Shown piece after piece: positions 28,303 to 38,188 of a DNA stretch of 64,000 nt. Positions within the stretch are counted from its first letter, which is position 1, and every line of letters begins with the position of its first letter. The notes below the pieces were generated by a model, which was not told the DNA's origin, made no database searches, and was given only the letters and a program-made list of their open reading frames with translations. This stretch comes from Gallionella sp. (GTDB taxonomy: Bacteria; Pseudomonadota; Gammaproteobacteria; Burkholderiales; Gallionellaceae): positions 1 to 64,000 of the forward strand of contig JALNYK010000004.1 of NCBI GenBank assembly GCA_023229845.1, written 5' to 3'. The position numbers were made by a program, and so were the translations under genes.

Positions 28303-30462
28303 TACCTCAGGGACGAGGATGACCCCGGCCAAAGGGGGCAACGAGATCATGGCGGAGTAGGGCTGCCCCATCCACGGCGTCGGCTCGGCTTGGATCAGTC
28401 CAGCGTTGCCGACGTTGCTTCCCGCGTAGTGCTCAGAATCGCTGTTCAGCACCTCGCGGTAACTGGTTTGCATCGGCAAACCGATGCGGTATTGCTTGCG
28501 CGGAACCGGCGTCAGGTTCAGTGCGACGATGATGCTGGAGCCGTCGCGTGCATGGCGCTGATAGGACAGCACGGAATGCTCCGCATCGTTGCAGTCTATC
28601 CAGCTGAAACCATCCGGCTGGAAGTCCTGATCGTGCAGCGCAGTCAGTTTGCGGTACAGCAGGTTGAGGTCGCAGGAAAGATTCTGTACGCCGCGGTGGT
28701 AGTCCTGGCCGAGTTGCCACCATTCCAGCTCCCACTTCGATTGCCATTCGCGTCCCTGGGCGATCTCGTTGCCCATGAAGTTGAGCTTCTTGCCGGGGCT
28801 GGTCATCTGGTAGGTCATCAGCAGGCGCAGGTTGGCGAATTTTTGCCAGGCGTCGCCCGGCATCTTGGACAACAGTGAACCTTTGCCGTGCACCACCTCG
28901 TCGTGCGAGAACGGCAGCACGAAGTTCTCGCTGTAGGCGTAAAGCTGGCCGAAGGTGAGCTGGTTCTGGTGGTAGCGGCGATGCACCGGGTCGTGCTGGA
29001 AGTAACTCAGCGTGTCGTTCATCCAGCCCATGTTCCACTTGATCGAGAACCCCAATCCACCGAGATACACGGGGCGCGATACGCCGGGCCATGCGGTGGA
29101 TTCTTCGGCCATCGTCAGCGCGCCGGGGAATTCCTCGTGCACCATGATGTTCATCTCGCGCAGGAAGTCGACCGCGTCGAGATTCTCGCGTCCGCCGTAT
29201 TTGTTCGGGATCCATTCGCCGGCCTTGCGCGAATAGTCCAGATACAACATAGAGGCGACCGCATCCACGCGCAGCCCGTCGAAGTGGAACTCCGACAACC
29301 AGAAGTGCGCGCTGGACATCAAAAAGCTCTTCACCTCGTTGCGTCCGAAATTGAAGATGTGCGTGCCCCAATCCTGATGGAAGCCGAGGCGGGGGTCTTC
29401 GTGCTCGTACAGCGCCGTGCCGTCGAAACGCGCCAGCGCCCAACTGTCCTGAGGGAAATGTGCCGGCACCCAGTCGAGAATTACGCCGATGCCGGCCTGA
29501 TGGCAGGCGTCCACAAAATGGCGCAACTCGTCCGGCGAGCCGAAACGGCTGGTCGGCGCGAAATAGCCGGTGGCCTGATAGCCCCATGACTCGTCCAGCG
29601 GGTGCTCGGAGACAGGCATCAATTCGATATGGGTATAGCCCATGCCCTTGACGTAGGGCACGAGGTCGGTTGCCAGTTCGCGGTAAGTATAGAAGCGTCC
29701 GTCCGGATGACGTTTCCAGGAACCCGCGTGCACCTCATAGATGTTGATTGCGCCGTGCAGCCAATCCCACTGGCTGCGCTGTTCCAGCCAGGCGGCATCC
29801 TGCCAACGATGCTGATAAGGCGGAGCGGCGAGGGCCGCCGTGCCTGGACGCAATTCGTAGCCCTGCGCATAGGGGTCGGTCTTGGTCAGGATATGGCCGG
29901 TGGCGCGGTTGCGTATCTCGTAACGGTACAGCGCATGCGCCGCGATCTCAGGCAGGAACAACTCCCACACGCCGCTGGAGCCGTGCGAGCGCATCGGATG
30001 CACACGTCCGTCCCAGCCGTTGAATTCGCCCACCACGCTGACGCGCTCGGCGTTCGGCGCCCACACCGCAAAGCGTACGCCCTTGATGCCATTGATCTCG
30101 ACGCTGTGCGATCCCAGCATGCGGTAACCCTGACGCAGCCGGCCTTCACTGAACAGGTGCAAGTCTTGCGGGGAAATGTGGGGGGGGAATTGGTAGGGGT
30201 CGTAAGTCTCGCGGGTAGTGCTGCCGTAGTGCAGGCACAGGCGGTAGGGGCGGGCGGGCTCGTCCTTGCCGCGCCATTCGAATACGCCGCCGGGATGAAC
30301 TCGTTCCAGAGCGGAGTTTCCCGTCTTGTTCAACAACTCGACGCCAGTTGCGTGAGGTTCGTAGGCGCGGATGACCCATTCTTCGCCTTCGCGATGGAGT
30401 CCGAGCAATCCGAAAGGGTTATGGTGGCGTGCTTGCAACAATAATTCGAACGGTTTACTCAC
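28294..30462 (-). CDS. glgB: 1,4-alpha-glucan branching enzyme
   Basis: GH13 enzyme that introduces alpha-1,6 branches into glycogen. The product is 722 residues from the GTG at 30462 ([20 protein letters not shown]). A TTG 60 bases further up is possible but unlikely. CBM48 modules occupy the N-terminal third ([20 protein letters not shown] near 130). The GH13 core has [14 protein letters not shown] with the nucleophile Asp, [12 protein letters not shown] with the acid/base Glu, and [14 protein letters not shown]. It is divergent from glgC, with 85 bases between start codons. Its 3' end lies in a palindromic repeat. Confidence 0.96.
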   Translation of the reverse strand: MSKPFELLLQARHHNPFGLLGLHREGEEWVIRAYEPHATGVELLNKTGNSALERVHPGGVFEWRGKDEPARPYRLCLHYGSTTRETYDPYQFPPHISPQDLHLFSEGRLRQGYRMLGSHSVEINGIKGVRFAVWAPNAERVSVVGEFNGWDGRVHPMRSHGSSGVWELFLPEIAAHALYRYEIRNRATGHILTKTDPYAQGYELRPGTAALAAPPYQHRWQDAAWLEQRSQWDWLHGAINIYEVHAGSWKRHPDGRFYTYRELATDLVPYVKGMGYTHIELMPVSEHPLDESWGYQATGYFAPTSRFGSPDELRHFVDACHQAGIGVILDWVPAHFPQDSWALARFDGTALYEHEDPRLGFHQDWGTHIFNFGRNEVKSFLMSSAHFWLSEFHFDGLRVDAVASMLYLDYSRKAGEWIPNKYGGRENLDAVDFLREMNIMVHEEFPGALTMAEESTAWPGVSRPVYLGGLGFSIKWNMGWMNDTLSYFQHDPVHRRYHQNQLTFGQLYAYSENFVLPFSHDEVVHGKGSLLSKMPGDAWQKFANLRLLMTYQMTSPGKKLNFMGNEIAQGREWQSKWELEWWQLGQDYHRGVQNLSCDLNLLYRKLTALHDQDFQPDGFSWIDCNDAEHSVLSYQRHARDGSSIIVALNLTPVPRKQYRIGLPMQTSYREVLNSDSEHYAGSNVGNAGLIQAEPTPWMGQPYSAMISLPPLAGVILVPEVNL

Positions 30463-30547
30463 CTCTAATCCCCCGCTGTTCTTGTATAGTTGATCGATTG
30501 TAAACGATAATGGATGCACCAAACAGACGAATAGGTGGAGACGCGAT

Positions 30548-31873
30548 ATGAATACCGAACTGGGTTATCTGCAGAAGAAATATCACCTCGCTTCCGGCGA
30601 TACAACGCCGCGTTTCATTAGTCGCATCACCAAAAACACTTACGCGATGATTCTGGCCGGAGGGCGCGGTAGCCGGCTGCACCAGTTGACCGACTGGCGC
30701 GCCAAACCGGCTGTTCCGTTTGGCGGCAAGTTCCGTATTGTCGATTTCGTGCTGTCCAACTGCGTCAATTCAGGCATCCGCCGCATCGGCGTGGCCACGC
30801 AATACAAATCGCACAGCCTGATCCGCCATATCCAACGCGGCTGGTCGTTCCTGAACGGCCAATTCGGCGAGTTCGTCGACATCCTGCCGGCGCAGCAGCG
30901 CGTGGACGAGGAACACTGGTATCAGGGCACCGCCGATGCGGTGTACCAGAATCTCGACATCCTGCGCGAGAACCGCCCGGAATTCGTATTGATCCTGGCG
31001 GGCGACCATGTCTACAAGATGGACTACGGTAAGCTGCTGGCTTTCCATGTCGATACCAAGGCCGACATGACCGTGGCTTGTCTGGAGGTGCCGCTTTCCG
31101 ATGCGACCGCATTTGGCGTGATGAGCGTGGACGAACATGGCCGCGTCAAGGAATTTGCCGAGAAGCCGGCCAACCCTGAACCGCTTCCGGGAAATCCGGA
31201 CAAGGCGCTGGCCAGCATGGGTATCTATGTGTTCAATACCAAATTCCTGTTCGAGCAATTGATCCGCGATGCCGACGATCCGAAGTCCAGTCATGATTTT
31301 GGCAAGGACATCATTCCTTATCTGGTCGAGAGATATCGCGTATTTGCGCAGAGCTTCGACCAGAGTTGCGTGGGCATGGGCGACGACCCGATACCGTACT
31401 GGCGCGACGTGGGGACTATCGACTCCTACTGGGAAGCGAACATGGAACTGACCAAAGTCATCCCGGACTTGAACATGTACGATCAGGAATGGCCGATCTG
31501 GACGCATCAGGAGCAATTGCCACCGGCCAAGTTCGTGTTCGACGAAGAGGGGCGACGCGGTATGGCGATCGACTCGCTGGTTTCCGGCGGCTGTATCGTC
31601 AGCGGCTCGATGGTGCGCCGTTCGCTGCTCTTCTCCGATGTGCGCATATGCAGTCATTGCAGCATCGAAGATTCAGTGCTGCTGCCCAACGTCAATGTCG
31701 GTAGCCATGCGGTATTGAAGCGCGTGATCGTGGACAAGAATTGCAATATTCCGGACGGCCTGCAGGTTGGCGTAAATCCGGAGGAAGACCGTAAACGTTT
31801 TCGTGTCAGCCCTAACGGGATTACATTGATCACCGCTGACATGCTCGGACAGAAGGCTCATAGCTTCCGTTAA
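30548..31873 (+). CDS. glgC: glucose-1-phosphate adenylyltransferase (ADP-glucose pyrophosphorylase)
   Basis: Makes ADP-glucose, the donor for glycogen synthesis, and is usually allosterically controlled. The 441 residues include the nucleotide-binding [20 protein letters not shown] near 33-52, the substrate site FAEKPA near 204, the GDHVYKMDY loop near 151, and a C-terminal left-handed beta-helix. The N-terminal K/R-containing region resembles the fructose-1,6-bisphosphate-regulated proteobacterial enzymes. It is first in a glgC-GH57-malQ run. Confidence 0.97.
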   Translation: MNTELGYLQKKYHLASGDTTPRFISRITKNTYAMILAGGRGSRLHQLTDWRAKPAVPFGGKFRIVDFVLSNCVNSGIRRIGVATQYKSHSLIRHIQRGWSFLNGQFGEFVDILPAQQRVDEEHWYQGTADAVYQNLDILRENRPEFVLILAGDHVYKMDYGKLLAFHVDTKADMTVACLEVPLSDATAFGVMSVDEHGRVKEFAEKPANPEPLPGNPDKALASMGIYVFNTKFLFEQLIRDADDPKSSHDFGKDIIPYLVERYRVFAQSFDQSCVGMGDDPIPYWRDVGTIDSYWEANMELTKVIPDLNMYDQEWPIWTHQEQLPPAKFVFDEEGRRGMAIDSLVSGGCIVSGSMVRRSLLFSDVRICSHCSIEDSVLLPNVNVGSHAVLKRVIVDKNCNIPDGLQVGVNPEEDRKRFRVSPNGITLITADMLGQKAHSFR

Positions 31874-31912
31874 ATATGCAATGCAACCAATTGAGTTAAT
31901 TAAACATATCTG

Positions 31913-33631
31913 ATGAATAAGTCCGCCAACCTGGTTTTCCTCTGGCACATGCATCAGCCGGATTATCGAGATTATTCCAGTGGTGACTTCGTGTTGCCCT
32001 GGACTTATTTGCACGCCATCAAGGATTACACCGATATGGCCTACCACCTTGAGCGCCATCCCAAGGTGCATGCGGTGGTGAATTTTGTGCCCATCCTGCT
32101 CGACCAGATCGAGGATTATTGCGATCAATTCGCCAGCGGGCAATTGCGCGATCCATTGCTGCGCCTGCTGGCGCACGAGGATCACAACAAACTTTCGGCA
32201 GAGCAGCGCCAGCTGGTCTTCGACGCCTGCTTCCGCAGCAACCACACCAAGATGATTTCGCCCTATCCGGCCTACAAGCGTTTGCTGGAGCTGTTCAACC
32301 GCTTGCACGGCGACGGGGAAACCGCATTGTCCTATCTATCGGGACAATACCTGACCGACTTGCTGACTTGGTATCACTTGGTCTGGTGCGGCGAGAGCGT
32401 GCGGCGCGAACATGCGCTGGTGCCCCACTTGATGAGCAAGGCCGAGGGCTTTACCTTCGATGACCGAAAACAGTTGCTCGACCTGATCGGCCTGAAGGTT
32501 GCCGGCATTATTCCGCGCTACCGCAAGTTGGCCGAATCGGGGCAGATCGAGCTTTCCGCCACACCGCACTATCATCCGCTGGCGCCGCTGATGATCGATT
32601 TCGCCAGTGCACGAGAGGCCATGCCCGAGGTGCCGCTGCCCAAGTCGCCGCATTATCCCAAGGGACGCTTGCGCGTGACCGAACATGTCAGGTTGGCGCA
32701 ACGCAGCCATCGCGATCGCTTCGGTACGGAATTGCAGGGGATGTGGCCGGCCGAAGGATCGATTTCTACCGAAACGCTGGAAGTGCTGGCGGCGGAAGGT
32801 TGCCGCTGGACGGCAAGCGGGGAGGGGGTGCTGGTCAACAGCTTGCACAAGACCCAGCAGACTATTCCTGCGCGCGAACAATACCTGTACCGTCCTTACC
32901 GGCTAGCGCAGAAAGGCGAAGGTCTGCAATGTTTCTTTCGCGACGATCATCTGTCCGATCTAATCGGTTTCGAATATTCGCGCTGGCACGGCAAGGATGC
33001 GGCCAGCCATTTCGTCGATCAAGTCACAGATATTGCGAAGCGGGCAACGGAAGGCGAGACGCCGGTGGTCAGTGTGATCCTGGACGGGGAGAATGCTTGG
33101 GAGTATTACCCATACAACGGTTTCTATTTTCTTGACGAGTTGTATGCCGCGCTCGAATCGAGCACTCAGATACGCACTTTGACTTACGCCGACTATCTCA
33201 ATAATGGCAAGGCGCCAGCGGCGACCGGCTATGCGCGTCCACATAGCCTGGAAAGCATCGTCGCCGGAAGTTGGGTGTACGGTAATTTTTCGACCTGGAT
33301 AGGTTCACCAGACAAGAACCGCGCTTGGGATCTGCTGTGCACCGCCAAGCAGAGTTTCGACATGGTTATGTCCAGCGGGCGGCTCAGTCAGGGCGAGCAG
33401 GATGCTGCCGAGAAGCAACTGCGTTCCTGCGAAAGCTCCGACTGGTTCTGGTGGTTCGGAGACTACAATCCGTCGCATTCGGTATCCAGTTTCGACCGAT
33501 TGTTTCGGCATAACTTGACCGAGTTGTATCATTTACTGAAATTGCCTCCCCCGATGAATTTGTTCGAGCCGATCAGTCAAGGCGGCGGAAATCCGGAATC
33601 GGGCGGTGCAATGCGCCGCGCATCAGAATAA
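31913..33631 (+). CDS. glycoside hydrolase family 57 protein (alpha-amylase/amylopullulanase type)
   Basis: A 572-residue GH57 enzyme acting on alpha-glucans in the cytoplasm. It lacks a signal peptide. Family motifs are visible in order: HMHQPDY near residue 12, a conserved HYHPLAPL near 223, GMWPAEGS with the nucleophile Glu near 280, and ILDGENAWEYYP with the catalytic Asp near 388. Its place between glgC and malQ suggests glycogen or maltodextrin trimming. Exact bond specificity cannot be read. It starts 39 bases after glgC. Confidence 0.92.
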   Translation: MNKSANLVFLWHMHQPDYRDYSSGDFVLPWTYLHAIKDYTDMAYHLERHPKVHAVVNFVPILLDQIEDYCDQFASGQLRDPLLRLLAHEDHNKLSAEQRQLVFDACFRSNHTKMISPYPAYKRLLELFNRLHGDGETALSYLSGQYLTDLLTWYHLVWCGESVRREHALVPHLMSKAEGFTFDDRKQLLDLIGLKVAGIIPRYRKLAESGQIELSATPHYHPLAPLMIDFASAREAMPEVPLPKSPHYPKGRLRVTEHVRLAQRSHRDRFGTELQGMWPAEGSISTETLEVLAAEGCRWTASGEGVLVNSLHKTQQTIPAREQYLYRPYRLAQKGEGLQCFFRDDHLSDLIGFEYSRWHGKDAASHFVDQVTDIAKRATEGETPVVSVILDGENAWEYYPYNGFYFLDELYAALESSTQIRTLTYADYLNNGKAPAATGYARPHSLESIVAGSWVYGNFSTWIGSPDKNRAWDLLCTAKQSFDMVMSSGRLSQGEQDAAEKQLRSCESSDWFWWFGDYNPSHSVSSFDRLFRHNLTELYHLLKLPPPMNLFEPISQGGGNPESGGAMRRASE

Positions 33632-33668
33632 ATCTGATTTTCAAAAAACATCTAAAAATGACACGCCT

Positions 33669-35168
33669 ATGTTGAATAAGCGGGCAAGCGGCATATTGCT
33701 CCATCCCACCTCGCTGCCAGGCCGGTTCGGCTCCGGCGATCTGGGGGCAGATGCTTACCGCTTCGTCGATTGGCTGGCAAGTGCCGGGCAAACATACTGG
33801 CAAGTGCTGCCGCTGGGCGAGATCGGTCCCGGTAACTCGCCTTATATGAGCCGTTCCGCCTTTGCCGGCAATCTTCTGCTAATCGACCTTGCTGAACTAG
33901 CCGATCACGGGTGGCTGGAGCAGGGCGATTTGGAACCGTTGCCGGAATTTCATGACGGTTTGATCGATTTCGGTCTGACGCAACCATTTCGCATGGATCG
34001 CCTACGCCGCGCCGCAAACAACTTCTTCTCTAATAACAAAGAGATGTGGCATGAATATAATTCTTTTTGCGAGGAAGAAAACAACTGGTTACGTGACTAC
34101 GCGCTGTTCATGGCAATCGCCGAACACCAGGAGGGGCGGGAGTGGGATTGCTGGCCAGAAGCATTGGTACGCAGAAACGAGCAAGCGTTGCGCAGTTTTG
34201 AAACAAAGTATGCTGCCGAAGTCGGTTTCTGGAAATTCTGTCAGTGGTGTTTCGCGCGCCAGTGGTTTCGGCTTAAGGAATATGCCAATTCGCGAGGAAT
34301 TCGAATCATCGGCGATGCGCCTATTTTCGTAGCCTATCAGAGCGCCGATGTGTGGGCGCATCAGGAACTGTTCAAGCTTGATGAAGGCGGGCGCCCCACC
34401 GTGGTTGCCGGCGTGCCACCCGACTATTTCAGTGAAACCGGCCAACTCTGGGGAAATCCTGTCTACCGCTGGGAGACGCATGAATCAACCGGCTTCGCTT
34501 GGTGGATAGCGCGCATGCGGCATGCATTTCGCCTTGCCGATCTGGTGCGCGTTGATCACTTCCGGGGATTTGCTGCCTATTGGGAAATTCCCGCTGACGC
34601 ACCCAACGCCATCGGCGGACAGTGGGTTGCAGCTCCCGGGGAACCACTGTTCCATGCGCTGAAGCATAGCTTTCCGCAGCTGCCGATCATCGCCGAGGAT
34701 CTGGGGATAATTACCCCCGATGTAGCCGCACTGCGTGACAAATTCGAACTACCCGGTATGCGTGTCCTGCAGTTCGCCTTCGGCGACAATGATGCCAATC
34801 CTTTTCTGCCGCACAATTACGCACCTAATACCGTCGCCTACACCGGAACCCACGATAACGACACGACGCTGGGCTGGTGGAGCACATTGTCCGAGCGCGA
34901 AAGAACATTTGCCCTGCAATACCTGAACTCTGCTGGACAGGCTATCCATTGGGACATGATACGAGCGCTTTCAGCCTCCGTAGCCAATACCGTCATTTTC
35001 CCCATGCAGGATATCTTGGGATTGACCAGTGAGCACAGAATGAATTTTCCAGGCAAGCCATCCGGAAATTGGGAATGGCGATTCGCTTGGGATCAAATCA
35101 AATTAGATCAGACTAAAGAATTAGCCCGGATATCCGTTGAGTGCTCGCGAAGCCAGGCTGACAAATAA
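33669..35168 (+). CDS. malQ: 4-alpha-glucanotransferase (amylomaltase)
   Basis: GH77 enzyme that transfers glucan segments between maltodextrins, recycling short chains from glycogen turnover. The 499 residues begin RASGILLHPTSLPGRFGSGDLG. Catalytic features are GDAPIFVAYQSADVWAH near 217, VRVDHFRGFAAYWEIP with the nucleophile Asp near 294, IAEDLGIITPDV with the acid/base Glu near 341, and GTHDNDTTLGWW near 395. ATG 33669 is 37 bases after the GH57 stop. An extension to 33606 would overlap that gene. Confidence 0.95.
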   Translation: MLNKRASGILLHPTSLPGRFGSGDLGADAYRFVDWLASAGQTYWQVLPLGEIGPGNSPYMSRSAFAGNLLLIDLAELADHGWLEQGDLEPLPEFHDGLIDFGLTQPFRMDRLRRAANNFFSNNKEMWHEYNSFCEEENNWLRDYALFMAIAEHQEGREWDCWPEALVRRNEQALRSFETKYAAEVGFWKFCQWCFARQWFRLKEYANSRGIRIIGDAPIFVAYQSADVWAHQELFKLDEGGRPTVVAGVPPDYFSETGQLWGNPVYRWETHESTGFAWWIARMRHAFRLADLVRVDHFRGFAAYWEIPADAPNAIGGQWVAAPGEPLFHALKHSFPQLPIIAEDLGIITPDVAALRDKFELPGMRVLQFAFGDNDANPFLPHNYAPNTVAYTGTHDNDTTLGWWSTLSERERTFALQYLNSAGQAIHWDMIRALSASVANTVIFPMQDILGLTSEHRMNFPGKPSGNWEWRFAWDQIKLDQTKELARISVECSRSQADK

Positions 35169-35297
35169 AACCAGACAATTGAATAATAGGACGAAGCGTT
35201 CAATGTTGTTATTTGACATAATATACATTATGCGAATTAACTGACGCAGTTCATTGAGTGATTGCGTCTCAATTAATCCTGATGGATATAACGATTG

Positions 35298-37247
35298 TTA
35301 CTGCGCATCTTCTTCCAGCAGATGGATGGCCAATGATCTGAGTTTGGCCGGCTTGACTGGTTTGTGCAGCAAGTGATGGCCGCTTACGGCGGCGAGTTTA
35401 AGCACGGTTGGTCCGGTATCCCCGCTGACTAGGATGCACGGCAGATTTTGAGCCTGATTTTGCTGCACCATGCCAATCACATCAATGCCGGTAGTATTGT
35501 TTTCCAGTTGATAGTCACTGATGACCATGTCCCACGTCATGCCGTTTTGCAGCGACTGCTCGACTTGGGCCAGTGATGTCGCCAAAGTCACCTGACATCC
35601 CCAGGCCATGAGTATGCTGGCCGTACTGTTTAATACCATTTCGTCGTCATCGACAACCAGCAGCTTTTTGCCAGCCAAGACGGAATTATCGGCTACCGTT
35701 TCATTTTCCGGCTCAACGGCATGAACCACGGACGCCGCGATGGCACCGGAAGCTATCGGAACCTCCACTGCAAAAACCGATCCTTTACCGGTAGCAGAAC
35801 GCAAGTCGATCCGGTGCCCGAGTAATTTGACTAAGCGATCCACAATTGCCAATCCCAATCCTAATCCTTTACTGGAATCGAGTTGCGGCTGGTTCAATTG
35901 GAAGAATTCGCGGTAGATATTCGCCTGATCGCTCTTGGAAATACCGATACCATTGTCTCGCACCTCTATGCGCAACCTGTTCTCTCGTCGGCGGCAGACG
36001 ATCATCACACGACCATTTTGCGGGGTGTAACGCAATGCATTGCTGACCAAGTTTGTCAGAATACGCTCCAGCAACATGGGATCGCTGAAGACATGTACAG
36101 CACAAGGACGAATTATCAGCCGGATATTCCGTAAATTGGACAGTATATGGTAATCCGCCGCCACATGTTTCAGCATCGCGCCCACATCGCAAACCTGCAT
36201 ATGCGGAACGATAGCTCCGGCATCCAGCTTGGAAATGTCGAGCAAGGCGTTGAGCAGCGTGGAAAGCGATTCAACCGAACGTTCCACCTGCCCGATCAGA
36301 TGCTGCTGTTCGCTGCCGATTGCCTTACGCTGCAGCTCCGCAATGTAAAGCCCAAGAGCATGTAAGGGTTGGCGCAAGTCGTGGCTGGCTACTGCAAGGA
36401 AGTGGCTCTTGTCATGACTGGCACGCTCGGCCTCCTCTTTTTTCTCGCGCAACGCCTGTGTAGCTTCCTCGATGCGATCTTCCAGAATCGTACGTTCTTC
36501 CTGAAGTTGGGCCGCCATGTTATTGAATCCGTTTGCAAGATCGCTTAATTCCTGCGTCCCGCTGTCCGAGACATGAACGCGCGTATCGAGATTGCCTCGG
36601 GCAATTTGCTGCACGGCATCGCTAAGGCGGCGGATCGGATAAGTGATGTTGCGACTGGCCAAGAATATCGCGTAAAGAGGAAACGCCAGAATCAGCACCG
36701 TCACGCTGATGGTAAACCAGAGCATCTCCGATTTGCGCTCCTCGGTGTTCGCCCTGCTCATTTCAACGATGACCGCACCGATCTGCTGTGACTTGGGGGC
36801 ATCAATCAAGTCGTCCAGCCCTACTTGCGTTGGGACGATAGGTTGGTAGAGCCATACACTTTTAGCATCGACGCCGATGGGATTCAACAAGTCCACTTGG
36901 GCTCGGTATTCGCTCCCATTGATTCTTAATTTTCCATTTTGTCCAGTAGAATCATATGCGTAATGCAAAATTCTGGAGTTTGAGTCAACAATGGCAATAC
37001 TGTGCACATCGGTCTGCATCAACGTATAGTCGGCGATGCCCTGCAAGAAAGCTTGGTTGTTCGAGAACACACCATACTCGGCGCTACCGGCCAGTTGACG
37101 CGCCAAGAGTTTGCCGTGCTCTTGCAGGTCGCTGTCCAGATCGGCAAAGCGATCCTGCAAGAAATAGCCCTCCATGCTAATCACTACCACCAGCAATGGG
37201 ATAAGCGTCAGCGCCGTGATCTGGCCGCGGATGCCGAAGCGTCTCAT
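35298..37247 (-). CDS. hybrid sensor histidine kinase/response regulator
   Basis: A 649-residue inner-membrane sensor. The order is TM1 (about 10-28), a periplasmic domain of about 145 residues, TM2 (about 174-195), HAMP, then HisKA with the phospho-acceptor in AVASHDLRQPLHAL near 290. Next are HATPase with ILTNLVSNALRY (N box) and the DNGIGIS and GLGLGLAIV G boxes, and a C-terminal receiver with LLVVDDDE, the phospho-acceptor Asp in VISDYQL and Lys in LHKPVKP. No output domain is attached and no separate regulator lies next to it. The gene overlaps the binding-protein gene upstream by four bases. The gap 35169-35297 has no gene. Confidence 0.94.
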   Translation of the reverse strand: MRRFGIRGQITALTLIPLLVVVISMEGYFLQDRFADLDSDLQEHGKLLARQLAGSAEYGVFSNNQAFLQGIADYTLMQTDVHSIAIVDSNSRILHYAYDSTGQNGKLRINGSEYRAQVDLLNPIGVDAKSVWLYQPIVPTQVGLDDLIDAPKSQQIGAVIVEMSRANTEERKSEMLWFTISVTVLILAFPLYAIFLASRNITYPIRRLSDAVQQIARGNLDTRVHVSDSGTQELSDLANGFNNMAAQLQEERTILEDRIEEATQALREKKEEAERASHDKSHFLAVASHDLRQPLHALGLYIAELQRKAIGSEQQHLIGQVERSVESLSTLLNALLDISKLDAGAIVPHMQVCDVGAMLKHVAADYHILSNLRNIRLIIRPCAVHVFSDPMLLERILTNLVSNALRYTPQNGRVMIVCRRRENRLRIEVRDNGIGISKSDQANIYREFFQLNQPQLDSSKGLGLGLAIVDRLVKLLGHRIDLRSATGKGSVFAVEVPIASGAIAASVVHAVEPENETVADNSVLAGKKLLVVDDDEMVLNSTASILMAWGCQVTLATSLAQVEQSLQNGMTWDMVISDYQLENNTTGIDVIGMVQQNQAQNLPCILVSGDTGPTVLKLAAVSGHHLLHKPVKPAKLRSLAIHLLEEDAQ

Positions 37248-38185
37248 CGCCCGTCCTCCCCCACACGCATGCGCTTGCGAATCTCGTCTTCGGAAGGCAA
37301 GCGGATTTCAAGCGACCTGGCAACCTGGTTGTTCAGTGCGACGGTAAAATTTTCCGGGTAGCCAGGAGCTGCAAGCCCCTTCTTTTTATCGAACGCAACG
37401 ATCTGTCTGGCAGTCTGTTCGGCTATCTGTTCCGGAAGTGTGAATATTGCGGCCAGCGCACCGGCATTGACATACCCCTGGGACAATCCGATCAGCGGCA
37501 CCTCGTGGCGATAGCTGGTCAGCAGAATGTTGCGGATGCTGGCTGCGTTGTAGATGCGGCTGTCCGGTATTGCGAGCAACACATCGCTGCCGGAAAGCAC
37601 CTTCTCCAAGCTGGCAAACAGCCTGTCGGCTGATTGCACCGACTGCGCGACGACTGAGCCACCGCGATTGGCCACGCTGTTGAGCAGCGGGGAGACCTCG
37701 AGACGGGTCTCGGACGAATACAACAGACCAACCCTCTCCACATCCGGCAACACGGCATAGAGGAAGGCAACCTGCCGCTCCCAAGGTTGATCCAGATAGA
37801 TAGCCGAAGTGCCATAGGCTGCTTTTTGCCCCAGAAACAGGCTGTCATATCCGGCTTTGGGTACCATCACGGCCAGAACCGGTGGACGGGGGACGGCGGC
37901 AATGGCGGCTTCTGCCGCTTTCATGCCAACGGCGACCACCAAATCAGCAGATACTGCAGAGCCATTTCCCTCTCGCGCCGGATCATGCACGACAAGCTTG
38001 ATCGAAGCAGGCAAACGCTGACGCAGAGTCTCGAAGAAGGTCTGATAGGGAGCGCTACTGTCGCTCAACAACAGAGTCACCGCCAGCCCTTCGGCCCGGG
38101 ACGATGGCGACAGCAGAACAAGCAGGCACAGCAGCAATATCGCTGTTCCCCTGTTCTTCCACACCTTTTTAGTCCCGTTCAGCAT
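37244..38185 (-). CDS. periplasmic ABC-type substrate-binding-like protein (PF04392-type)
   Basis: An exported protein of about 313 residues with a signal peptide at 1-31 (hydrophobic AILLLCLLVLLSPSSRA). The body has two-lobed binding-protein character: DLVVAVGMKAAEAAIAAVPRPPVLAVMVP, VGLLYSSETRLEVSPLLNSV and SDVLLAIPDSRIYNAASIRNIL. No ABC permease or ATPase gene is near. It sits between a TonB receptor gene (ends 3 bases upstream) and a hybrid kinase gene (four-base overlap). A role presenting a ligand to the kinase is therefore plausible inference. ATG 38185 or GTG 38188 may be the start. Confidence 0.85.
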   Translation of the reverse strand: MLNGTKKVWKNRGTAILLLCLLVLLSPSSRAEGLAVTLLLSDSSAPYQTFFETLRQRLPASIKLVVHDPAREGNGSAVSADLVVAVGMKAAEAAIAAVPRPPVLAVMVPKAGYDSLFLGQKAAYGTSAIYLDQPWERQVAFLYAVLPDVERVGLLYSSETRLEVSPLLNSVANRGGSVVAQSVQSADRLFASLEKVLSGSDVLLAIPDSRIYNAASIRNILLTSYRHEVPLIGLSQGYVNAGALAAIFTLPEQIAEQTARQIVAFDKKKGLAAPGYPENFTVALNNQVARSLEIRLPSEDEIRKRMRVGEDGR

Positions 38186-38188
38186 CAC

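Noticed and set aside
35169..35297. Promoter or terminator in the malQ/kinase gap (TTGACA with CATAAT/ATTATG arms)
   Set aside because: TTGACA lacks a properly spaced -10 box and the six-base arms have no T-tract. The genes converge here, so no promoter is needed.
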